DNA from: Butyrivibrio sp.
Lineage (GTDB): Bacteria > Bacillota > Clostridia > Lachnospirales > Lachnospiraceae
Reading direction: 5' to 3'
Length of the DNA: 64,000 nt
NCBI GenBank assembly: GCA_017470505.1
Contig: JAFUYO010000013.1
Span: 186,001-250,000, forward strand
Within the stretch, counting starts at the first letter, position 1. Every line of letters starts with the position of its first letter. Below the pieces are notes generated by a model. It did no database searches. It saw nothing but the letters and a program-made list of their open reading frames with translations, and was not told the origin of the DNA. Shown here one piece after another: positions 8,708-16,982 of this stretch. Made by a program: the position numbers and the translations under genes.

Positions 8708-9124
8708 CTGATACTCCTTTCAGGTTCCGGTAGAATGTACTTTTCTCTATTTTTAAATGTGTTTACGGACTAACCCGGATAAAAAAGTGCTTTCAGTCCG
8801 TAGTTTTTGTATCCTTAAACAGGCTTTTACGGACTAACACACAGCCAGAATCATCCTGTATCCGTAATCGTAGGTGCTTCCGCTTGAAAACTATGGTCCA
8901 AACTTCGGTTATCAGCTTAACTGCCCGTAATCCATAATTTAACCGTAAAATAACCGGCTCTTGACGCAGCAAGCGAAAAATCAGGCAAGGGAAATTGTAA
9001 ATTTATTCTGTAACAGTTCATAAGTATAACATAATTTAGCGTTCAGTTAAATCTTTGCGCATAATTATGGTATACTTACAATGTGAGCAAAATAAAACAA
9101 TAAAAGGATTATGCAAGGAAAGCT
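8708..9124. other. intergenic region between divergent genes
   Basis: 417 bp without a coding frame. It carries two copies of TTACGGACTAAC (from about 8763 and 8830) and a nearby TCAGTCCGTA that could pair with them. A -10-like TATACT at 9071-9076 probably serves the transpeptidase gene. Confidence 0.5.
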
Positions 9125-9946
9125 ATGGACACATCTGAAAGATTATTCATAATAGGCAGACACATTAAACGCGCAGCAGCAACTACCGGTGCTGATCAGC
9201 CTGTAGCAGATACTGTTTGCATCAGACGCACATCTGCTTCACCAGGGCGTGGTTACGGATTAGATAAACTTGTATATGACTGTGTGTATCAGTTTAAAGC
9301 GGCTGTGGCAGCCATGTTATCCGCCAAAAGAAATCGCTATCCGGCCGGTATTTTAACCGTTGTCACTGCAGTAATGGCAATATTGTCGGCGACGGTGCTC
9401 TGCCCCGTGACAGCAAGAGCCAGCGGGTTTGATCCTGTATACTACGCCGAGAAATATCCCGATGTGGCAAATGCTGTTGGCACCAGCCAGAGCGCCCTGA
9501 TAAATCACTACATCACCTTCGGAATCAATGAAGGCCGTTTCCAGAACGCCGAGGAGGAGGCTGCCGGCAAGCCTTTGAACACTTACATTGACGTGGACAT
9601 CACGAACCAGACTGTCACTTACATCCTGGACGGCGCAGCGGTTTTCTCAAGCCCCTGTGTAACAGGCGATGTCAGCAAAAACAGGACCACCCCAACAGGA
9701 ACATTTGCTGTTTTCGGCCACGTCAAAGGCACCTATCTCACAGGTCCCACCTGGCACAACTGGGTTGATTACTGGATGCCCTTTACACGGAGCGGATGCG
9801 GCCTGCACGATGCCACCTGGCGAAAAAGCTTCGGCGGCGAGATTTACAAGACCAACGGATCACACGGCTGCGTCAATCTCCCGCACGACGCTGCAGAACA
9901 GCTCTTCGGGATGATAAGCGTCGGAACTGTAGTCATAGTGCATTAG
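9125..9946 (+). CDS. L,D-transpeptidase (YkuD) with a membrane anchor
   Basis: 273 aa. About 75 cytoplasmic residues precede one hydrophobic segment (about residues 77-100), which anchors or exports the protein. Next comes a GFDPVYYAEKYPDV...HYITFGINEGR repeat, common in Lachnospiraceae wall proteins, then a YkuD domain. The catalytic motif is SHGCVNLP, with Cys as nucleophile and the upstream conserved His also visible. The enzyme makes 3-3 peptidoglycan cross-links or attaches wall polymers. AAGGAA lies 7 nt before the ATG. The long cytoplasmic tail is unusual; a start at MLSAKRNRYP, closer to the membrane segment, is possible. Confidence 0.88.
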   Translation: MDTSERLFIIGRHIKRAAATTGADQPVADTVCIRRTSASPGRGYGLDKLVYDCVYQFKAAVAAMLSAKRNRYPAGILTVVTAVMAILSATVLCPVTARASGFDPVYYAEKYPDVANAVGTSQSALINHYITFGINEGRFQNAEEEAAGKPLNTYIDVDITNQTVTYILDGAAVFSSPCVTGDVSKNRTTPTGTFAVFGHVKGTYLTGPTWHNWVDYWMPFTRSGCGLHDATWRKSFGGEIYKTNGSHGCVNLPHDAAEQLFGMISVGTVVIVH

Positions 9947-10001
9947 AGTCACCTGAACAGTTTTTAGTAAGATCTCCTACACAGTAGCGTGTATCAACAA
10001 A

Positions 10002-10034
10002 AAAAGAACGGTTCAACAAGCGAGCCGTTCTTTT
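10002..10034. terminator. bidirectional terminator
   Basis: A 10-bp perfect stem AAAAGAACGG / CCGTTCTTTT lies between the convergent transpeptidase and MscS genes. Confidence 0.85.
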
Positions 10035-10038
10035 AACA

Positions 10039-10938
10039 TTATTTCTCAATAACAACACTCATGTAGTTGTAAGGTATCTCAATGCCGGCCTCCTTAAGAG
10101 CCCTGAAAACCTTGGTGTTTACTTCGTCCTTGACAACCTCTGTCCTCAAATTGGACGGGTAGTAAACCGTCGCCCCCATTATGAGGGCACTCTCTGCAAT
10201 CTCAAGAAAGTACACTGATCTGCTGCTCGGGTCTTCTTCATTGTAGATGTCCCTGTTCAGTGTCAGGGGGCTGTCGCAGATAGTCGTTCTGATTATCTCT
10301 TTTGCCTTGTCAACGTCTGAGTCGTATCCAATCGCGAATCTGAAGTCCTGCGCTCTCGGGACATGCTCCTCGTAGCTGTAGTTCACGATTATCATGGTGT
10401 TTGCGCGGCTGTTCGGGAGAATGATCCTGGTGGTGTCAATGAGCCGCAGCACGATGTGCCGAAGCGTCATGCTCTCCACAATTCCTGCCCTTCCATCCTC
10501 GAGCATGATCCTGGAGCCCACGTCGAATGGCTTGTAAATACTGATCTGCAGTCCTGCAAACATATCCTTTATGACGTCGTTTGCAGCAAGACCTACGACT
10601 GCCGCAGCGACAGCAGTACTGCCAAGCAGCGATTCGGCCAGCCTGTCACCGCCAAGCGGAATCACGACAAAGGCGATGACCGCGCCAAGAGTTATTGCCT
10701 TTTCAAGAAACTGATAAGTTAAGCTGTTTCCGTTATTCTTGTCAAAACGCCTGAATATTCTTTTGATGAGTTTTAAGATCAGGCGGAGAACAAATAAATA
10801 AACAGCCAGCATAACAACAACTACAACCAGGACGAAAGCAACGACGAAAAAGATTTCTTCCAGAGAAGCTCCTTTTAGCGTTTCCGCTGTTTCCGGCGGC
10901 AATAGTTTCAATAAAAAATCGGATAGTGATTGTGCCAT
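10039..10938 (-). CDS. MscS-family mechanosensitive ion channel
   Basis: 299 aa. A membrane segment at residues 28-58 and further hydrophobic helices lead to the glycine/alanine-rich pore helix AVVGLAANDVIKDMFAGL. The beta domain then reads YKPFDVGSRIMLEDGRAGIVE, and IILPNSRANTMIIVNYS is the conserved MscS cytoplasmic motif. It should release solutes on hypo-osmotic shock. An AGGAGG lies 16 nt upstream of the ATG, longer than ideal. Gene order suggests it may be read through from the LeuA-AraC gene. Confidence 0.92.
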   Translation of the reverse strand: MAQSLSDFLLKLLPPETAETLKGASLEEIFFVVAFVLVVVVVMLAVYLFVLRLILKLIKRIFRRFDKNNGNSLTYQFLEKAITLGAVIAFVVIPLGGDRLAESLLGSTAVAAAVVGLAANDVIKDMFAGLQISIYKPFDVGSRIMLEDGRAGIVESMTLRHIVLRLIDTTRIILPNSRANTMIIVNYSYEEHVPRAQDFRFAIGYDSDVDKAKEIIRTTICDSPLTLNRDIYNEEDPSSRSVYFLEIAESALIMGATVYYPSNLRTEVVKDEVNTKVFRALKEAGIEIPYNYMSVVIEK

Positions 10939-10974
10939 TACCTGATGTCTTTATCCTCCTGTATATTAGTCATT

Positions 10975-11014
10975 AAGGAACTGCATCAGAAAAAAATCTT
11001 CCGAACAGTTCCTT
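10975..11014. repeat. palindrome AAGGAACTG / CAGTTCCTT
   Basis: A 9-bp perfect inverted repeat just after the LeuA-AraC stop codon. Its ends match the GGAACTG...CAGTTCC ends of the elements at 20698, 42972 and 52324. It may serve as a 3' stem, but the T run lies on the plus side. Confidence 0.5.
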
Positions 11015-11019
11015 ATTTT

Positions 11020-13014
11020 TTACCTTGTGCTGCTGCGGTACTGCACCGGGGTCATCCCGTATTTCTTTTTAAAGAGCCTGTTGAAGTGCTCGACGTTCTG
11101 ATAGCCTGCTGCCTCTGCGACCTTCTCCACCTTCATGTTGCCGTTCCTAAGAAGGGTGCTCGCCTTGTTGAGCCTGATCCTCTTTACATTCTCGCCGAAG
11201 GTCATGCCGGACTTCTCCTTGATGTACTTGGAGAGGTAGGGCTTGGAGAGGTAAAACTGATTCGAGAGGTCATCGAGGGTCACTGTCAGGTAGTTCTCCT
11301 GGATGTAATTGATGATCGAATTGATCCTCTCGTCCTTGTTGTTCTTGATGCTCCTCACGGTCTCGATCTGGTTCACGGCGATCACAAGTGCGTTGATGGA
11401 TGCCTTGATGATATCCTCGTCGATACCTACGCCCCAGAACTTCTGCCCCTTGCAGGTGATACCGACATAGGCGCAGGCCTTTGACGACGAACCTCTGGAA
11501 AGTGCGTGCTCCTCGTAGGTCGAGAGCTCGTAGCTGATGTTGAAGTACTGCTTGATGGCATTTGAAACAGCGTCGAGACGGCCGTTTCCGTTTGCCTCAA
11601 CCACATGCTCTTTGTCCGAGTGAGTGATGGTGACCTCTGCCAAAATGCCGTCCACCTGCCTGAAGTGAACCGCGGGAACCCTGAAAATCTGGTCGTTGTG
11701 GACGTACTTGTCCTCGAAAATCTGGTAGATCCTCGCAGGTGAGAGCTCCGCGTGCTCCCTGTCCGAGATATCCTTTATCGTGTAGCTGACGTCTGCCTGC
11801 ATCTCTTTGGGCACCATCATGCCGTAATTGGTCTTTAATATGTAGCTCACGCCGCCCTTTCCGGACTGGGAGTTGATCCTGATGACGTCTCCGTCGTACT
11901 CCCTTCCGAGGTCCTTGGGGTCGATCGGAAGATAGGGAACTGTCCAGATGCCCTTGTCCTTTTTCTGCTCGTGCCAGGAAAAGCCCTTGGAGATAGCGTC
12001 CTGATGCGAGCCCGAAAAAGCAGTGAACACGAGCTGTCCGGCGTATGGCGCCCGCTCGTAGATGCGCATTCTTGTGAGCCTCTCATAGGTCTCGCCGATC
12101 TCAGCGATGTGCGAGAAATCAAGTCCCGGGTCAACGCCGTGAGAGTACATGTTGATAGCGAGCGTAACGATGTCGACGTTGCCCGTCCTCTCTCCGTTTC
12201 CAAAAAGAGTTCCCTCAATCCTGTCCGCACCTGCGAGGCACCCAAGCTCAGCGTCGCTGACGCCGGATCCCCTGTCGTTGTGCGGATGGAGAGACAATGT
12301 CACTGCATCCCTGTACTTGAGGTTTTTGCTGATATATTCGACCTGTGTCGCAAAGACATGCGGCATTGCGATCTCGACGGTCGTCGGAATGTTGATAACA
12401 ACTTTGTTCTTTTTCGTGGGCTTCCACACATCGAGAACCGCGTTGCACACATCAACCGCGTAGTCAACTTCTGTCCCCGGGAAGGACTCGGGTGAGTATT
12501 CAAAAGAAAAGTTTCCGTTCGTCTCTTTTGCCAGCTTGTCAAGGAGCTTGGCCCCGTCAACCGCGATCTTCATGACCTCTTCCTTGCTCTTTTTGAAAAC
12601 CTGCTCGCGCTGGGCTACGGAAGTAGAGTTGTAGAGGTGGATGATAGCCTTGGGGGCTCCCTTCACCGCCTCAAAGGTTCTCTTTATGATGTGCTCCCTT
12701 GCCTGCGTCAGAACCTGAACGGTCACGTCGTCGGGGATCATGTTCTTCTCGATGAGGGTCCTCGCAAACTCAAACTCAGTCTCTGAGGCTGCCGGGAAGC
12801 CAATCTCTATCTCCTTGAACCCCAGCTTTACCAGCATGGTAAAAAACTCGAGCTTCTCATCGAGACTCATCGGCTCAATGAGGGCCTGGTTGCCGTCACG
12901 AAGGTCGACGCTGCACCAGATGGGCGGGTGATCGATGTAGTCCTTCTTTACCCAGTCATATGTGGGCTTTGGCGGCATAAAATACTGACGCTTGTACTTC
13001 TCTACGTTTTTCAT
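11020..13014 (-). CDS. leuA: 2-isopropylmalate synthase fused to a C-terminal AraC-type DNA-binding domain
   Basis: 664 aa. Residues 1 to about 400 are the catalytic TIM barrel for acetyl-CoA plus 2-ketoisovalerate condensation, the first step of leucine synthesis: CSVDLRDGNQAL, SLHPHNDRG (metal ligands) and GNGERTGNVD. About residues 430-555 form the leucine-sensing allosteric domain (DGILAEVTITHSDK...GVGIDEDIIKASINAL). From about 560 to the end comes an unexpected AraC/XylS domain with two helix-turn-helix units: LDDLSNQFYLSKPYLSKYI and VAEAAGYQNVEHFNRLFKKK, ending MTPVQYR. The frame is continuous across the junction. A GAGGAG box lies 7 nt before the ATG. Dual enzyme and regulator function, possibly autoregulation, is an inference supported by the upstream palindrome at 13051-13080. 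Confidence 0.95.
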   Translation of the reverse strand: MKNVEKYKRQYFMPPKPTYDWVKKDYIDHPPIWCSVDLRDGNQALIEPMSLDEKLEFFTMLVKLGFKEIEIGFPAASETEFEFARTLIEKNMIPDDVTVQVLTQAREHIIKRTFEAVKGAPKAIIHLYNSTSVAQREQVFKKSKEEVMKIAVDGAKLLDKLAKETNGNFSFEYSPESFPGTEVDYAVDVCNAVLDVWKPTKKNKVVINIPTTVEIAMPHVFATQVEYISKNLKYRDAVTLSLHPHNDRGSGVSDAELGCLAGADRIEGTLFGNGERTGNVDIVTLAINMYSHGVDPGLDFSHIAEIGETYERLTRMRIYERAPYAGQLVFTAFSGSHQDAISKGFSWHEQKKDKGIWTVPYLPIDPKDLGREYDGDVIRINSQSGKGGVSYILKTNYGMMVPKEMQADVSYTIKDISDREHAELSPARIYQIFEDKYVHNDQIFRVPAVHFRQVDGILAEVTITHSDKEHVVEANGNGRLDAVSNAIKQYFNISYELSTYEEHALSRGSSSKACAYVGITCKGQKFWGVGIDEDIIKASINALVIAVNQIETVRSIKNNKDERINSIINYIQENYLTVTLDDLSNQFYLSKPYLSKYIKEKSGMTFGENVKRIRLNKASTLLRNGNMKVEKVAEAAGYQNVEHFNRLFKKKYGMTPVQYRSSTR

Positions 13015-13050
13015 ATCTTTTCTCCTCGATGTATATTGTAGGTGAAACTA

Positions 13051-13080
13051 CATCTTGATATTTTGTGCACATTCAAGATG
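13051..13080. promoter_or_regulatory. candidate operator upstream of leuA-araC fusion
   Basis: CATCTTGA and TCAAGATG, 8 bp perfect, are separated by 14 bp and end 36 bp before the start codon. The promoter probably lies just beyond, where a TATGAT box preceded by TG occurs at 13115-13120. The binding protein is unknown; the gene's own AraC domain is the obvious candidate. Confidence 0.45.
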
Positions 13081-13183
13081 ATTTTATATCAATTAGATTG
13101 ATAGTTATTATCATATCATAAATTTGTGCAAATACATCATGGTAAATATAATCTCTTTTCTTGATTATTTTTACTATTGCGAA

Positions 13184-14860
13184 TCATGGCTGCAATATAA
13201 GTTTTCTTGCCATGTCGGAAAGCTCCTGCCTGTGGTCGGACAACAGGAGCAGCTTGTTGTACCTGTAGTAAGCCTCATTCCCTGTCTCGCGGACGAACTT
13301 GAGGCTGTGATAGGCGTTTGAGAGCTGTGTAAGGAAGATGACCATTTCCTGGCTGCCGGCGCTAAGAGCTTCTCCGTCCCCAAAGGTCTTATCAAGAAAG
13401 TCAAAGGCATTTGTCAGGTGCTGGCCCGTTGCCTTAATCGCCTCCTGCCGTCTGTCCTCGCGCCTTGCAAACCATGCCTTGGCCGCGGAAATGGAATCAG
13501 CTTCTGCGGCTGTCGCCGCTTCACCTGTGCCTTTATGAGTTGCAGTGGCTTCTGCGATGCACTCCGTTAGCGCCGCGATGGCGAGAGTCAGATTCCTCTC
13601 CTCTTCATGTGTTATGAGGTTTGCCACTCTACCTGCGCGAAGCTTTTCTGTGAGCTTATCCTGCTGTAATTTGATAAGCTCTGCTCCATCCAAAGATTCA
13701 TTTAACAGTTTATCTTCTTTTTCAGTCTGAGCATTTCTATCATTCAGGGCATTCACAGCTTGTCCGCCGGTAATATCTGTCTCGGCATGCATCTTAGCTG
13801 CACCGCTGTTAATGCCTGATTCGGACTGTATCTTAGCTGCGCTCTTTATCGCCTCAAACACTATCTCCTGTACAGCCTTGTCCCTGTCGTAATCGCGGAA
13901 TTCCTGCATCAGCGCATCGCCAAGGAGCCCTATTATGCTGAGCTTTTCGTCAAACTTTCCATTGCGGATACTCTTAAGGTCATCGGGGTAGCGGCCCTTT
14001 AGTATCTCCGGGATCCTGTACAGCTCATTGTATCGCCTGTACAGCTCGTAGTAGGTCGCAAAGTCCTCTGCAACCTCGGAGTTTTGCAGGTACTGAACCG
14101 TCAGCTTGTCATCTATCGGGAGCCCCAGCTTTTCATGCACCTTCATGACTCTGGAGAGATCTTCCCATCCTCTTGCCGTGACAAAAGACCTGCCGTCAAC
14201 GTCCGTCTTTATCGAGTAGAAGTTGTCTTTTTTGATCTCGAGGTATGCCATGACTGCGCCGTGGACTCCGGCCCTGTAGGCGTAGTCCTTCCAGGCGTCA
14301 AAGCTCTCCTCGATATTGATCTGCCGCACTCTGTCGAGGGTCACTATGTCAAAATCCCTCACCGACTTGTTGTACTGCGGCGGGTTTCCTGCTGTCACAA
14401 TTATGAAGCCGTCGGGAATCCTGTGGCTTCCGAAGGTCTTGTACTGCAGGAACTGGAGCATCGTCGGCGCAAGCGTCTCCGAGACACAGTTTATCTCATC
14501 CAGGAAGAGAATACCCTCCTGTATCCCGCTCTTTTCAATCTGCTCGTACACTGAACCTATGATCTCGCTCATGGTGTACTCGGTCACGGAGTACTCCCTG
14601 CCCCCAAATGTCTTTGTCGAGATCATCGGAAGGCCTATCGCGCTCTGCCTGGTGTGGTGGGTTATGGTGTACGAGACAAGATTGATGTTCAGCTCGTGCG
14701 CGATCTGCTCCATTATCGCGGTCTTGCCTATTCCGGGCGGCCCCATGAGAAGGATCGGTCTCTGCCTCTCCACAGGTATCTCGAACTGCCCGGCCTCATC
14801 CTTTTCGAGGTAGGCCCTCACCGCGTTCTTCACTTCTTCTTTTGCTTCATTGATATTCAT
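13184..14860 (-). CDS. MoxR-type AAA+ ATPase
   Basis: 558 aa. Walker A is GPPGIGKT at residues 40-47, Walker B is GILFLDEINC near residue 118, and sensor 1 is FIIVTAGNPP. The arrangement fits the MoxR branch of AAA+ proteins, which act as metal-insertion or remodelling chaperones with VWA-domain partners. The C-terminal 200 residues are helical and poorly conserved, with an Ala/Glu-rich stretch. The start has GAGGGA about 7 nt upstream. The VWA gene is 298 bp upstream on the same strand, which supports a partnership, although a 213-bp repeat lies between them. The substrate is unknown. Confidence 0.88.
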   Translation of the reverse strand: MNINEAKEEVKNAVRAYLEKDEAGQFEIPVERQRPILLMGPPGIGKTAIMEQIAHELNINLVSYTITHHTRQSAIGLPMISTKTFGGREYSVTEYTMSEIIGSVYEQIEKSGIQEGILFLDEINCVSETLAPTMLQFLQYKTFGSHRIPDGFIIVTAGNPPQYNKSVRDFDIVTLDRVRQINIEESFDAWKDYAYRAGVHGAVMAYLEIKKDNFYSIKTDVDGRSFVTARGWEDLSRVMKVHEKLGLPIDDKLTVQYLQNSEVAEDFATYYELYRRYNELYRIPEILKGRYPDDLKSIRNGKFDEKLSIIGLLGDALMQEFRDYDRDKAVQEIVFEAIKSAAKIQSESGINSGAAKMHAETDITGGQAVNALNDRNAQTEKEDKLLNESLDGAELIKLQQDKLTEKLRAGRVANLITHEEERNLTLAIAALTECIAEATATHKGTGEAATAAEADSISAAKAWFARREDRRQEAIKATGQHLTNAFDFLDKTFGDGEALSAGSQEMVIFLTQLSNAYHSLKFVRETGNEAYYRYNKLLLLSDHRQELSDMARKLILQP

Positions 14861-14916
14861 AACATTCCCTCTGATTGTGTCTGATGCGCAAGTTTTTCTC
14901 TATAGCAGTATATCAT

Positions 14917-15129
14917 TTATTTTTTGACCCTTTTTAGCTGATTTCTGCCTGTTTCGATCTTCCCTTTTTCACTATTACAAGTTTCAAAAAAAATTTGCCC
15001 CCTGATTCCCTTTTTCAAGGGTCAAAATTTTTTTCAACCCTGATATGGTGAAAACAGCCTCAGAAAACAGCATCAATTTCAGAACAAAAGGGTCAAATTT
15101 TAAACGAACACCCCATATAGTGAAAAATG
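14917..15129. repeat. dispersed ~214-bp palindromic element, copy A
   Basis: Aligns over its whole length with 41123-41337. Shared landmarks in order are TTTTTTGACCCTTTT, TTTTTCACTAT, a central A-run/T-run hairpin with GGGTCAA, ATxGTGAAAA, CAAAAGGGTCAAA, AAACGA and CATATAGTGAAA. The outer boxes are inverted copies of each other. It occupies the gap between the VWA and MoxR genes, 29 nt after the VWA stop codon. Confidence 0.8.
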
Positions 15130-15158
15130 TGCCACGCGGCTCTCTGCACACATCGCTA

Positions 15159-16973
15159 CTACACATAGAGCTTCAGCGCCCAGGCGGGGACGTTCTCGTC
15201 ATCGTAGTCGCCATCTTCCGCAAACAAAAAAGCCGTGTCGTAGGGCGTTGGCTTTTCCGGGTAGATGCCGTAGCCGTCCGTGAAGTAGATGAGCCCCTTA
15301 AGGTTCTCAAATTCGCCCTCGCGCCTGAGCCTCTCAACCTCTTCAAACACGGGGCGAAAGTCCGTTCCAAAGCCGCCCTCGACGTGGATTTCCTTCGACA
15401 GCTCTTTCATATCGTCCACGGAATTTATGATTTCAGTCCTTTGGACCTGATCGTCGCACTCAATGAGATATATCTTTATCTTGCGAAAAAAGCTGTCGCT
15501 CCCCAAAAGAATTGACGCAGTTTCATCAAGAAACCGCTGCACTATCTCACCCTTGCAGGACGCCGAGGTGTCAATCGCTATGACAAGCTCCTGCACCTTT
15601 TTGACTTCGCGAAATTCGTACTCCTCGATAAGCGGCATATTGCCGTAGGTCGTAAGGCCGAAGGCGTACATCCCGTAGTCGAAGCTGTCCATGTCGATGC
15701 CGCCCTCCTCGCGGAGCACCATAAAACGCTGCAAAAAATCCTTGTAGCTGTGCCTCTTTTTATTCTGAATGCGGAGTATCCAGGATAGCTTGCCGAGCTT
15801 GTCGGAGGCCCTGTTTCCAAGTGTTTCTATCTCGGTCTGAAGGCGCTTTGCCTCCTTGTCCCAATTTGCATCGCTGTCTTTTATCTGTTTAAGGCGCCTG
15901 GGATTTCTGTAGGAAGTTTTCTTATTATCAGCCGGCGGCTCCCTCCTGGAAGCATCGTCATTATCTCTGTCCCGTTTGCTGTTGCGGGAGTTTTTTCTAT
16001 CTTCCAGTTTTCTCTCAGAAGATGAGTCCTTGCTCCCATCATTCTGCCTGTCTGTATCCTCATCGCTGCTCATCGTGGAATCCATCTGTGTCTTTTCCTT
16101 ATCAGAGCTCTTTGACTGACCAGCGCCCCCGTCTGCATCACTGTCGGTTTCCGGGTTCTTATCCTGACCATGCTGCTCCCCTTCGTTCTCATCGCTGCTC
16201 ATCGGCGAATCAATCCGGGGCTTTTCTTTCTCGTCAGAATCCGAATCCCTCTCATCAGAGGGCGTATCCTGAATTCTCAGCCAGAAACCGTGGTCGTCCA
16301 GCTTAAACTCGCGCTCAAGTTTCTCATACTCGCGCTCATCTGAGAGCACGTTCGAGTCAGACAAAAAACGGTAGAGCCTCTCAACCGTCAGGACCTTCAG
16401 CTCTTTTTCCAAAAGAGCTATCCACCTGTCGCGAAAGTCAGAGCTCACACGGTAGATGCTGCGGTAGTCCATCCCGTCCAGAATCGACTCGACCACAATG
16501 TCCGCGCAGAGGTCGTAGAGCCTTGTGTCCTCGTATTTTGCCGATGTGTACATGTGGCGGAAGATGCAGTGGAGCAGCATGTGGACGTATGTCCTGTTGA
16601 GTTTTGCAGGCTCCTCAACAAAGAGGCGCAGGACGTAAGAAGGGTTAAACCTGATACTGACCGCATCCGTGCCGACGCTCGCAGTAGAGAGGTCCATCTC
16701 GAAATTAAGCGCAGAAAGAGCCGGGCCAATGAATCTCATATCGACATAGAGCTCGGTCCTTGATGCATTCAAAACTCTCAAGCCGCCCTCGCTCAGGGCC
16801 TGTCTCGTTCCGGACATGTTACCTTCTCTCACTCCGCCAAAGCCAAACTCAGCTCCCGTCCAAGATGCATTACCTTCCCTCACTTCGCCCTCGCTCAGGG
16901 CGTTCCCCGTCACAGAAACGTTCAATTCTTTCTCACTCCATCCCTGCAAATAATTATAGTTTTCTCTTTCCAC
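15159..16973 (-). CDS. VWA-like protein with a degenerate metallopeptidase-like N-domain (DUF2201 type)
   Basis: About 604 aa. The N-terminal half resembles the putative metallopeptidase domain of VWA-like proteins. Its motif, however, is HMLLHCIFRH, so the catalytic Glu expected in HExxH is Met. The C-terminal VWA domain keeps a full MIDAS: DTSAS, the Thr of GGFGTDFRP and the Asp of FTDGYG. Between them (about residues 234-364) is a Ser/Asp/Glu-rich insert with a repeated MSSDE motif. The start is uncertain: the frame opens at a GTG at 16973, 10 nt after the symporter stop codon and without a clear ribosome site. The first 70 residues are themselves repetitive (VREGN and ALSEG twice), so the ATG of MSGTRQALS may be the true start. 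Probable partner of the MoxR ATPase. Confidence 0.82.
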   Translation of the reverse strand: MERENYNYLQGWSEKELNVSVTGNALSEGEVREGNASWTGAEFGFGGVREGNMSGTRQALSEGGLRVLNASRTELYVDMRFIGPALSALNFEMDLSTASVGTDAVSIRFNPSYVLRLFVEEPAKLNRTYVHMLLHCIFRHMYTSAKYEDTRLYDLCADIVVESILDGMDYRSIYRVSSDFRDRWIALLEKELKVLTVERLYRFLSDSNVLSDEREYEKLEREFKLDDHGFWLRIQDTPSDERDSDSDEKEKPRIDSPMSSDENEGEQHGQDKNPETDSDADGGAGQSKSSDKEKTQMDSTMSSDEDTDRQNDGSKDSSSERKLEDRKNSRNSKRDRDNDDASRREPPADNKKTSYRNPRRLKQIKDSDANWDKEAKRLQTEIETLGNRASDKLGKLSWILRIQNKKRHSYKDFLQRFMVLREEGGIDMDSFDYGMYAFGLTTYGNMPLIEEYEFREVKKVQELVIAIDTSASCKGEIVQRFLDETASILLGSDSFFRKIKIYLIECDDQVQRTEIINSVDDMKELSKEIHVEGGFGTDFRPVFEEVERLRREGEFENLKGLIYFTDGYGIYPEKPTPYDTAFLFAEDGDYDDENVPAWALKLYV

Positions 16974-16982
16974 AGCCCGGCA

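Noticed and set aside
7832-8773. 313-aa plus-strand ORF opposite the FAD dehydrogenase
   Set aside because: Antisense shadow; all family motifs are on the minus strand.
13015-13183. T-box or leucine attenuator upstream of leuA, and T-box before leuS or cysK
   Set aside because: No T-box sequence, no specifier-loop architecture, no leader peptide with Leu codons; the leuS leader is only about 160 bp.
15045-15515. 156-aa plus-strand ORF crossing the 214-bp repeat
   Set aside because: Begins in the repeat and runs antisense through the VWA gene; no ribosome site.
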